Shown: positions 1 through 5,363 of the stretch, in pieces | Position numbering within the stretch: the first letter of the stretch is position 1 | Layout: each line of letters opens with the position of its first letter | DNA from: Azoarcus sp. | GTDB taxonomy: Bacteria; Pseudomonadota; Gammaproteobacteria; Burkholderiales; Rhodocyclaceae | Assembly: GCA_031285365.1 (NCBI GenBank) | Contig: JAITWP010000127.1 | Location: forward strand, 1 to 6,319 | Direction of reading: 5' to 3' | Length of the DNA stretch: 6,319 bases | Notes under the pieces: model-generated | What the model was told of the DNA's origin: nothing | Database searches by the model: none | What the model saw: only the letters and a program-made list of their open reading frames with translations | Made by a program: the position numbers and the translations under genes

Positions 1-444
1 TATACCGACGCCAAATTCACCAGGAATGTCGTCGACCTGTCATCGGCCACGGGCGTTGCCGGCCTGACCATTCCGTTCGACACCTATACCGACGCCCCGA
101 AATGGGCCGGTTCGGTCTATACGGTAATCGGATTGCCCGTCCCTGAGAACCTGGGTGAGGTCAAGCTGCGCACTGACGTCTTCGGACAGACCAAGACCTA
201 CTTCTCCAACAATGAGGGCTCGATCACGCCCCGCACCCAATTGCCGGGCTATGTGAAAGTCGATATGCGGTTGAGTTGGGACAAAATCAGCGGCAGTGGT
301 TTCTCGGCTGCCGTCTATACCAAGAACCTGTTTAACAAATTCTATTACAATTCGGGATACGTTGAAGGGGCAAGCGGCGGATTCAATACCGCAATCTGGG
401 GCGAGCCGCAGACGTTCGGTGCGGAAGTCACTTTCAAGTTCTGA
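1..444 (+). CDS. TonB-dependent outer-membrane receptor, C-terminal part (5' end outside window)
   Basis: The open frame runs from the first base to the TGA at 442-444 and gives the last 147 residues of a much longer protein. Family members are usually 700-1000 residues. The sequence shows alternating beta-barrel strands. One strand pair is typical of the receptor C-terminus: PGYVKVDMRLSW (from about residue 83), then AAVYTKNLFNKFYYN. The NLFNK motif is characteristic of the penultimate strands. The protein ends in EVTFKF with a terminal Phe, the usual recognition signal for the outer-membrane assembly machinery. Such receptors import substrates too large or scarce for porins, using energy from TonB-ExbBD. 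The substrate cannot be told because the plug domain is missing. In sphingomonads these receptors often sit beside catabolic genes, and a dehydrogenase gene follows here. The family call is confident, the substrate is unknown. Confidence 0.9.
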   Translation, partial: YTDAKFTRNVVDLSSATGVAGLTIPFDTYTDAPKWAGSVYTVIGLPVPENLGEVKLRTDVFGQTKTYFSNNEGSITPRTQLPGYVKVDMRLSWDKISGSGFSAAVYTKNLFNKFYYNSGYVEGASGGFNTAIWGEPQTFGAEVTFKF

Positions 445-455
445 ATTTGGTTGAT

Positions 456-479
456 GGTGGGCGGGGCATCCCGCCCACC
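456..479 (+). terminator. Terminator-like hairpin after the receptor gene
   Basis: A perfect 10-bp GC-rich stem, GGTGGGCGGG and its complement CCCGCCCACC, flanks a GCAT loop. It starts 11 bases after the receptor stop codon. The position fits a transcription terminator or a 3'-end stabilising hairpin. There is no T-run directly after the stem (it continues TGCTTCCCGG), so a classical intrinsic terminator is not proven. Read-through into the dehydrogenase remains possible. Confidence 0.6.
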
Positions 480-563
480 TGCTTCCCGGTTTACAGTCCA
501 CAGCTCCGGGATTTCGAAACACGGATGGATCTGCCCATGCCGCCTGATCAACATTGTTTTCAC

Positions 564-569
564 AGAGGA
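564..569 (+). promoter_or_regulatory. Ribosome binding site fixing the dehydrogenase start
   Basis: AGAGGA lies 4 bases before the ATG at 574. The frame is open further upstream, to an ATG at 451. The segment between 451 and 573 has no SDR-like sequence and overlaps the hairpin at 456-479. The ATG at 574 begins exactly where SDR homology usually begins (MGRLASKVALISGGARG). Confidence 0.7.
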
Positions 570-573
570 TATT

Positions 574-1314
574 ATGGGGAGACTGGCAAGCAAGGTGGCA
601 CTCATCAGTGGCGGTGCCCGCGGCATGGGCGCGGCTCACGCCAGAGAGATCACCGCCGAAGGCGGTAGCGTCGTCATTGGCGACGTACTTGATGCAGAAG
701 GAGAAGCGCTGGCTGAAGAGATTGGCGCTCGGGCGCGGTTCATCCATCTTGACGTTACAAGCGAGCACGACTGGGCCAACGCGGTCGCTCTCGCCATATC
801 GGAATTCGGTTGCCTCAACGTGCTCGTGAACAACGCCGGGATATGCACGATGGGGTCCATCGAGAACTTCACCCTCGCCGAATGGAACCACATTATAAAC
901 ATCAATCTGACCGGCCAGTTTCTGGGCATTCGTGCAGCAACACCGGCACTGGTGCAGTCGGCGCCATCGTCGATCATCAATGTGTCCTCAACGCAGGGGA
1001 TCGAAGGCATCGCCGGACTTCATGGCTATACCGCCTCGAAATTTGCCGTGCGAGGGCTTACCCGCTGCATCGCGATCGAGCTTGCCGATCGGGGGGTACG
1101 AGCGAACACTATATGTCCTGGTACGATTGCCACGCCGATGAACGAAGGCCTTGACGTGAGTGACTTTAATCCAATGAAGCGCAAGGCCGATCCCCAAGAG
1201 GTTGCAAAGCTCGTCGTCTTTCTCGCCAGTGATGAATCACAATTCATCTCGGGAGCTGATATTCTTATCGATGGAGGTGAATTGGCGGGACACGGGCCAC
1301 TCCTTCAACGTTAA
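574..1314 (+). CDS. Short-chain dehydrogenase/reductase (SDR), hydroxysteroid-dehydrogenase/FabG-like
   Basis: This is a 246-residue classical SDR of normal length (about 250). It should catalyse NAD(P)-dependent oxidation of an alcohol or reduction of a ketone in the cytoplasm. The Rossmann motif is SGGARGMG (residues 12-19). Asp37 after the second strand favours NAD(H). D60-V61 contacts adenine, and NNAG is at 86-89. The catalytic set is complete: Asn111, Ser139, Tyr152 and Lys156 in the YxxxK arrangement. PG at 182-183 and the C-terminal DGGELAG are also typical. From memory, the N-terminal sequence and the catalytic numbering resemble bacterial 3-alpha(or 20-beta)-hydroxysteroid dehydrogenases and mycobacterial FabG3. 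Substrate assignment within SDRs is unreliable, so I leave it open. The start at 574 is supported by AGAGGA. It lies 129 bases after the receptor gene on the same strand, so a shared transport/catabolism role is possible but not shown. Confidence 0.92.
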   Translation: MGRLASKVALISGGARGMGAAHAREITAEGGSVVIGDVLDAEGEALAEEIGARARFIHLDVTSEHDWANAVALAISEFGCLNVLVNNAGICTMGSIENFTLAEWNHIININLTGQFLGIRAATPALVQSAPSSIINVSSTQGIEGIAGLHGYTASKFAVRGLTRCIAIELADRGVRANTICPGTIATPMNEGLDVSDFNPMKRKADPQEVAKLVVFLASDESQFISGADILIDGGELAGHGPLLQR

Positions 1315-1629
1315 GCAAAGGATGATTTGCTGGCGTGGCTATTATAAATAGAATATGTGGACGCAGAATAATACATTTGGGGCAATTATTGGGTGCACGT
1401 TGGTGCCAGCGAACTGCCATTTGGCACGACCCAAAGGCGCTTTGGCACGATCGGCTCCATCCCGGTCCAGGTTATGGGCGATTGCATATCTTGCAAACAT
1501 GGGACGTTGATATGAAAACAGCGATGCTTGAGATCGCCTCGTTGAATTTGAGCATGAACGGTTCGAGGCGATGGCCGGCAGTACCCGCACGGGCCATCCC
1601 CCAGCCATCATGGAAGCACGTTGATCCCA
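1315..1629. other. Intergenic stretch without a convincing gene
   Basis: No open frame here looks like a protein family I recognise. A weak 6-bp hairpin (AGCAAA 1314-1319, TTTGCT 1326-1331) overlaps the dehydrogenase stop but has no T-run. An AT-rich patch covers about 1340-1390. A cluster of TGCCA/TGGCA half-sites lies at 1404-1447. Plus-strand frame 1513-1623 reads as plausible protein (LVEFEHERFEAM, then STRTGHPPAIMEAR) but has in-frame stops before and after. It could be a decayed gene end, or chance. Confidence 0.5.
1420..1450 (+). repeat. 10-bp direct repeat TTTGGCACGA, 21-bp spacing
   Basis: TTTGGCACGA occurs at 1420-1429 and again at 1441-1450, start to start 21 bp, which is about two helical turns. 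The first copy is also half of the palindrome TGCCA-TT-TGGCA (1415-1426). A further TGCCA lies at 1404-1408. The pattern resembles regulator half-sites, but no adjacent intact gene is obviously controlled by them. Confidence 0.4.
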
Positions 1630-2141
1630 TCACACCTCCGGGATGTGGACAGGTCGCCACAGCCGCCAAACCATAAAGCCAAGCACTGCACTGCAACGCC
1701 ACCCAGCAGCAGAACCCACAGGAACACCCTGTGCCGATCGAACAGCCGACTATCATCCGCAACCAATGCAAGCCTGGCACTGGCATCAGTGGCGACAGTG
1801 GCCTGCGCCAGTTTCGTCTCCGCACCTGGCCGATAGTCAGGAACCAGTTCGGTGAGATCCAGATAACGCTTCCCGGCGGCCTGCGCCCCAACTGCGAGCG
1901 TATAGGGCGGTTTGCCACTGAACAGCACCACGACCTGCATCGGAGCGAACGACAGACTGATCGTCGGCGGCGCGGCGAAGCCTGTCGTGCGCGAATCTGC
2001 GGCAACCCTGAATCGGGACGAGGCCGCTCCGTTGATCGCCAACAGCGCCATTCCGCCTGCACGAACGGTGCCAGCGGCAACTCGCGACCAATCCTGTTCA
2101 GAAGAGCTACGTCCGAAGACCATGACCGGCAGTATGCGTCA
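1630..2141 (-). pseudogene. DUF3999-type membrane protein, 3' remnant, frameshifted
   Basis: Minus-strand frame from about 2138 down encodes RILPVMVFGR, then a segment with PPTISLSFAPMQVVVLFSG, PPYTLAVG and LDLTELVPDYRPG, and finally a hydrophobic helix FLWVLLLGGVAV. This matches my recollection of the C-terminal half of DUF3999 proteins, periplasmic-facing membrane proteins of unknown function often found beside DUF2339 genes. The N-terminal portion is missing: an in-frame stop at 2139-2141 and IS110 sequence lie upstream. Near the end, GCAGT is repeated in tandem (plus strand 1685-1694). Dropping one copy restores a natural C-terminus, VAVLGFMVWRLWRPVHIPEV, ending at TGA 1630-1632. As it stands, the frame instead continues to a stop at 1608-1610. 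The family call is by memory of conserved text, not by search. Confidence 0.65.
1685..1694 (-). repeat. 5-bp tandem duplication causing the frameshift
   Basis: The plus strand reads ACTGC ACTGC (GCAGT GCAGT on the coding strand). Removing one unit changes the C-terminal reading from GVAVQCLALWFGGCGD to GVAVLGFMVWRLWRP. The latter is a transmembrane helix followed by a basic tail, as expected for the family. Replication slippage is the simplest cause. Confidence 0.6.
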
Positions 2142-2670
2142 AAGTTTCCCGGTCTTCCGTTACGCGCTGTAGGGTTTAGTAGATCCCATGAGGAGGGTGA
2201 CTAGCGAGTGGCACTTCACCAGAGTGCATTCGCCAAAAATCACCTCTGGGAGACAGATATGTTTTCAGCAGCCCATTCCGAAGCGCCATCCGCTGTGCGC
2301 GTCGAGCTTAGTGCCATATTCGTATCGTTGGAACTGAGCCGTTCCAAATGGCTTGTGACGACACTATCACCGGGAATGGGCGAGAAGCTGTCGAAATTTG
2401 TGCTACCCGGAGGCGATGTCGCTGGCTTGCTTGCTCGTTTTGTCGAACTGCAGCGCAAGGCACAAGCCCGAATCGGCCGTCAGTTTCCGTTGGTCGTTAT
2501 CCAGAAGGCGGGGCTCGATGGCTTTTGGATCCATCGCGTCCTCGATGACGAGGGAATCGAAAGCTATATCGTCGACCCGGCCTCGATCGCGGTTTCGCGT
2601 CGGAAGCGCCGCGTCAAGACCGATCGAATCGATGGCGAGATGCTCATCCGGCCCCTGCTCGCCTATGCCG
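2142..2670 (+). mobile_element. IS110-family element, left end and 5' part of transposase (remnant)
   Basis: The DUF3999 remnant stops at about 2141 and the IS110 transposase starts at 2259, so the leader between them is probably the IS left end. Transposase similarity ends at about LLAY (2655-2666). After that, IS66 tnpC sequence begins in another frame. The catalytic C-terminal half and the right end are missing. The exact left boundary is uncertain because IS110 elements lack clear terminal inverted repeats. Confidence 0.7.
2219..2249 (+). other. Hairpin in the IS110 leader, possible bridge-RNA remnant
   Basis: CCAGAGTG (2219-2226) pairs with CACCTCTGG (2241-2249), an 8-bp stem with one bulged C, 10 bases before the transposase ATG. 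A second short pairing, GGTGA (2196-2200) with TCACC (2216-2220), lies next to it; the two stems compete at 2219-2220. IS110-group elements carry their guide (bridge) RNA in the left-end noncoding segment, so this may be a piece of it. That role is inference from family knowledge. Confidence 0.3.
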
Positions 2671-2699
2671 ATGCACGATGCCGTGCGATACATGCTTGA
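2259..2699 (+). pseudogene. IS110-family transposase, N-terminal fragment
   Basis: This is an RNA-guided DEDD transposase of about 350-400 residues in intact form. Here only 146 codons remain, of which roughly the first 136 are IS110-like. The start is the ATG at 2259 with GGGAGA just upstream. A GTG at 2208 is in frame but has no support. Family text is clear: IFVSLELSRSKWLVTTLSPG, then LDGFWIHRVLDDEGIESYIVDPASI in pieces, then RVKTDRIDGE. At residues 84-93 the sequence reads VVIQKAGLDG. The conserved Glu of the family (IQEAG) is Lys here, so a catalytic acidic residue appears lost as well. After LLAY the frame runs through IS66 DNA to the TGA at 2697-2699. It is a dead remnant. Confidence 0.8.
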
Positions 2700-2782
2700 C
2701 CGCTGGGACGCGTTCATCCGCTACACCACCGACGGGCGCCTGGAGATGAGCAACAATGTCGCCGAGCGGGCGATGCGGCCGA
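2671..2782 (+). pseudogene. tnpC: IS66-family transposase TnpC, internal fragment left of the inserted element
   Basis: Plus-strand frame 1 gives MHDAVRYMLDRWDAFIRY, then DGRLEMSNNVAERAMRP. The LExxNNxAERAxRP motif is the conserved stretch around the third catalytic acidic residue of IS66 DDE transposases. Upstream TnpC, with the first two catalytic Asp residues, and tnpA/tnpB are missing; IS110 sequence abuts directly. The fragment breaks off after the Pro codon at 2779-2781, exactly where the serine-recombinase element begins. The rest of the protein continues at 5363. Confidence 0.85.
2781..2782. other. attL crossover dinucleotide GA
   Basis: Left junction reads GCGGCC-GA-CCGTGATGG. The right junction also contains GA (5362-5363). 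Sequence identity between each junction and the rebuilt empty site overlaps only at these two bases, the normal overlap length for serine integrases. Confidence 0.65.
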
Positions 2783-2797
2783 CCGTGATGGCTGATT

Positions 2798-2814
2798 CAT
2801 TATGCTTCACCTTT
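2798..2814 (-). promoter_or_regulatory. Orphan Shine-Dalgarno and ATG at the element's left end
   Basis: On the minus strand, AAAGGTG (2808-2814) is followed after 7 bases by ATG (2800-2798). It lies directly downstream of the recombinase TAA (2815-2817). The reading frame then gives NQPSR up to base 2783, the last element base. In the integrated state it runs into host IS66 DNA. In a closed circle it would join in frame to the body of the gene at 4881-5363, supplying its missing start. Confidence 0.55.
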
Positions 2815-4884
2815 TTAAATGGTGGAAAACAGGGATTTTTGGTTTTCGTCGTGAGCGCGACACGGGCCTTTTCGCGAGATCGCGGCTTGGATTTCGGGCC
2901 GTTCGAGATCTGCGGCGCGGATTTGATGCGGTGCGCCGGGCATAATCTGCTCGGTCGGGAGCAAACCAGCTTCGACGACACTGCGGATTTTGTGGTTTGT
3001 GACCCCGGACTTGGCTGCGGCCTCCGACATGGTGAGCCACTCGCCGTTGGTTCGGTCAGCCGATCGATAACCTTCGATCTTGTGAACTGTGCGTATCGAA
3101 CTGACGCGGTGAGCAGTCCACGTTTTACCCTGGCCCGTGCGTATTCCCATACGGTTGAGAGTTGCAGCGATATCGGCGTTCGACCAGCGCGTGGCCATCG
3201 ACCGGATTATCGCCATCGCTTCTTCCGGCGTGCTCTTTGTATGCTCGCCAGGCTTCGGCTTGCGGATGCGAACCTGGGAGTGCTGGCCACCTTGCCAGTG
3301 AATGGTGAGTTCGATTTCGTGGCGATCTTTGTCCACGGTTACGACAATATCCTTGACCAGCGCCCGCAACAACCGCTGCCGGAACCGCATATCGACGTTG
3401 GGGTCATTCCAGGTTGCCTTGAGATCGGGGGCCAAGTCGGCGAAATCCGGAATGGAGGCGTTATCGCGCACCTGCCTTTCGTTGAGCCGTGCCTCGCAAG
3501 CCTCGACACGGCGCAGCGTTGCTTCCCAGCTCTTCTCCAGTTGAGCGGCGATCAACCGGTTATCGGGATAACAGGCGGCGTAGCGCCGCTCGGCAAGCGA
3601 GGCTTCGTAGCGGGCTTGCTGCAAATCCAACTCGACCATCTGGCGCCTCTGCGCTTCGCCTTCGAGATGCATGCGCTCTGCCTCCAAAGCCGCGTCAATC
3701 GCCAAGGGTGCCACGGCACGCAACAGTTCCTCCGTAACCGCGACGTCTGTTCGGGCGCCATTGGTGCTCATGCATCGTGGCCGGGCCAACATGAGGTTCG
3801 AACGGTCGCAGCGGTAGATATGATAACCGATGCGGCGACCAACATAAACGACGCACAAGCGGCGGCCGCAGTGGCCGCAGGTGAGCATGCCAGCGAGGAG
3901 AGCCTTGCCTCCGCGGCCGGACTTTACACCGCCGGCCTTGCCGTAGGCATTGGTCGCCAGCACCTTCTGGTTCCGCTCAAACTCATCCCAGGTGACATAG
4001 CTGTCATGATGCTCCCTGAGCATGACGCCCCAGTCGTCATACGGCTTGCGATGCCCATAGCTCTTGCGCACTCGTCCATCGATGATCTCGGTGCGCTTCT
4101 CGGTTTTGCCATAGACATAGACGCCGGCGTAGAACGGGTTCTTGAGCACGCTAATGACGTTGCGATATCGGATCGGAACCCAGTCGAAGGAGACCATCAT
4201 CTTGCCGTCCGACGGGCGCGGGAAATGCATACCTTCGGCGCTGAGCGCGATCAGCACCTAGCGGGCGCTGCCAATCTCGCGGAACCGTGCGAATATGTGC
4301 CTGATAGCCTCCTGAACGCGAATGTCAGGGTCAAAACTCAAGCCATAGTCGCGATGCCAGATGTAGCCGATCGGAACGCTGATGCGCAGTTCGCCGCGCT
4401 GAGCCTTCTGCCGTGCGGCTTCGTACATGCGGGCACGAATGACAGAAAGCTCGAACTCGCTGATATTGCCCTTCATCCCGAGAAGCAGCCGATCGTTCGG
4501 CTTGGCCGGATCGTAGATGCCATCGACATCGATGACGCGGGCATCAACTTGGCCGCAAAGTTCGAGAAGCCGGTGCCAATCGGGTCCGTTGCGAGAAAGG
4601 CGAGATGCCTCAAGGCACAATACGGCGCCGACGTGGCCCGTGCAAAGATCCTCCACCAGACGCTCAAATCCGGGGCGCTCCACAGCACCGCTCGCACTTC
4701 GTCCGAGATCCTCGTCGATCACCTCCACGTCACGGAAACCCCAGCGCCGGGCAAGATCAACGAGTTCGTACTGTCGGCGCTGGCTTTCCAGGTTCGCGTT
4801 GACCTGCTGGGTCGTCGATTGTCTGACGTAAACAACAGCCTTGCATCGCAGCAGGGCCATCGGAAGGAGATTACCGCCCGTCAT
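2815..4884 (-). pseudogene. Large serine recombinase, interrupted by an in-frame amber codon
   Basis: The full frame would be 689 residues. The N-terminal resolvase domain (about 15-155) has YVRQS with nucleophile Ser23 and Arg21, ASRLSR with Arg95/Arg98, and DRLLLGMKG plus SEFELSVIRARM. The recombinase domain covers about 155-300. A zinc ribbon uses Cys336, Cys339, Cys359 and Cys371. A long charged coiled coil spans about 395-470, and a resolvase-like HTH (SNADIAATLNRMGI) about 565-600. A second, MerR/excisionase-like HTH (EWLTMSEAAAKSGVTNHKI) starts near 615. TAG at 4258-4260 replaces what is probably CAG (Gln209), in the same frame on both sides. A GTG follows directly but has no good ribosome site. 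The start ATG (4882-4884) is supported by GAGGAG at 4892-4897, 7 bases upstream. The enzyme would integrate and excise the element. This copy is likely dead unless the amber is suppressed or is a sequencing error. Confidence 0.9.
4258..4260 (-). other. In-frame amber codon in the recombinase
   Basis: The minus strand reads GGC AGC GCC CGC TAG GTG CTG ATC. A single C-to-T change from CAG would give GSARQVLIAL. Frame and family-like sequence continue on both sides, so this is a nonsense change, not a frameshift. It falls inside the recombinase (pfam07508-type) domain, separating the catalytic domain from the zinc ribbon. Confidence 0.85.
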
Positions 4885-5053
4885 CGGTCATCTCCTCGTC
4901 CAAGACGCCCGCTGCAGCCATCAATAGCTTGGCGAGGCTGGCCACCGCGACGACGCGTTGGACTCTCGTCAGGCCGTCCAGGCTTCTGGTGTCGAGCGGC
5001 ATGATCAACTGGCGCAATACCGGGAGCCGTGTTGATGGGGGCAAGGTCTTCAT
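4871..5053 (-). CDS. Small protein upstream of the recombinase
   Basis: This 60-residue frame has its start ATG at 5051-5053; a second possible start gives MPLDTRSLDGL. Its helix-rich body (VQRVVAVASLAKLLMAAAGVL) ends in an acidic tail, DEEMTDDGR. The frame overlaps the recombinase start by 14 bases, which suggests translational coupling. Compared with the alternative frame on the same DNA, this one has the more protein-like composition. I recall similar short leucine/alanine-rich proteins just before recombinase genes of this type but know no function. No motif, membrane segment or signal peptide is certain. It may assist recombinase expression or activity; that is only inference from position. 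Confidence 0.55.
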   Translation of the reverse strand: MKTLPPSTRLPVLRQLIMPLDTRSLDGLTRVQRVVAVASLAKLLMAAAGVLDEEMTDDGR

Positions 5054-5363
5054 CGATTACCTCCTGAGCGTTCAAACCGCTCAGCATGGCATTACGAAGG
5101 CCCGCGTCGTGCAAGAGGCGATGGAGATCGGTCAACGCGTCCACCGTGACCCGAGGGCTCCCCAAGCTGAATGCATCGCACACCTCGCGATCCAACATCC
5201 ATGCAGGGATGGCGATGACTTCGCCGTGGCGCACCACGATATGGGCGACTCTCCCAGTCGCACGTTCTTCGGTATACTCGCACCGAACCGTGCGCTCGAA
5301 ATATGGGTGCCAGCGGTACCAGACGACGACGTCGTGCCCGACATGGGCAGAATGCCTGCGAGA
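4881..5363 (-). CDS. YRWHPYF-motif element protein, start codon severed by integration
   Basis: The frame has no ATG, GTG or TTG between the element's right end (5363) and its conserved-looking body. The body starts GHDVVVWYRWHPYFERTVRC and continues with EERATGRVAHIVVRHGEVIAIPAWMLDREVCDAF in pieces, then SPRVTVDALTDLHRLL. This resembles small proteins encoded beside serine recombinases (of the DUF5372 kind, by memory); their role is unknown. In the integrated state, the frame is open back to an ATG at 5429 in antisense IS66 DNA. In the circle, the left-end ATG would give MNQPSRSRRHSAHVGHDVVV and a 166-residue protein. The stop TGA (4881-4883) overlaps the recombinase ATG as ATGA. The last 50 residues are Arg/Gly/Pro-rich and overlap the other small gene, so the true C-terminus may lie earlier. 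Confidence 0.55.
   Translation of the reverse strand, partial: SRRHSAHVGHDVVVWYRWHPYFERTVRCEYTEERATGRVAHIVVRHGEVIAIPAWMLDREVCDAFSLGSPRVTVDALTDLHRLLHDAGLRNAMLSGLNAQEVIDEDLAPINTAPGIAPVDHAARHQKPGRPDESPTRRRGGQPRQAIDGCSGRLGRGDDR
5362..5363. other. attR crossover dinucleotide GA
   Basis: The right junction reads CCTGCGA-GA-TGACGATCGG. To the right of GA the IS66 reading frame resumes with the ATG at 5363-5365. To the left is element sequence. Confidence 0.65.

Larger units (their letters stand above)
2783..5363 (-). mobile_element. Serine-recombinase element (2581 bp) inserted in IS66 tnpC
   Basis: The element carries three minus-strand genes: a small YRWHPYF protein, a second small protein and a large serine recombinase. 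Deleting 2581 bp with GA shared rebuilds ...CGGCC-GA-TGACGATCGG..., which translates without a break as AERAMRP-MTIGRKNYMFCG across tnpC. The boundaries follow from this frame restoration and are exact to within the 2-bp overlap. There is no target duplication beyond GA and no terminal inverted repeat. This is as expected for serine-integrase insertion and unlike DDE transposition. Confidence 0.8.

Noticed and set aside
451..573. Upstream extension of the dehydrogenase to the ATG at 451
   Set aside because: It would translate the hairpin at 456-479 and add 41 residues unlike any SDR N-terminus; the ATG at 574 has a ribosome site and fits the family.
40..891. 283-residue minus-strand open frame
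   Set aside because: It is antisense to the TonB receptor and the dehydrogenase, both of which have strong family motifs; its translation has no recognisable pattern.
1314..1331. Terminator after the dehydrogenase (AGCAAA/TTTGCT hairpin)
   Set aside because: The 6-bp stem is AT-rich and no T-run follows, so it is too weak to call.
1420..1460. Sigma-54 promoter suggested by TTGGCACGA
   Set aside because: The GG of neither copy is followed by GC at the required 10-base spacing.
1472..2080. 202-residue minus-strand open frame
   Set aside because: It overlaps the DUF3999 remnant in another frame and is Arg/Cys/Trp-rich without family features, apart from the frameshift-displaced piece already described.
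2398..5004. 868-residue plus-strand open frame
   Set aside because: It starts out of frame inside the IS110 transposase, contains the real IS66 fragment only at 2671-2781, and then is the antisense of the recombinase, which has clear domains and catalytic residues on the minus strand.
2783..5363. Terminal inverted repeats or target duplication for the inserted element
   Set aside because: None seen beyond the shared GA; this argues against a DDE-type transposon and for a serine integrase.
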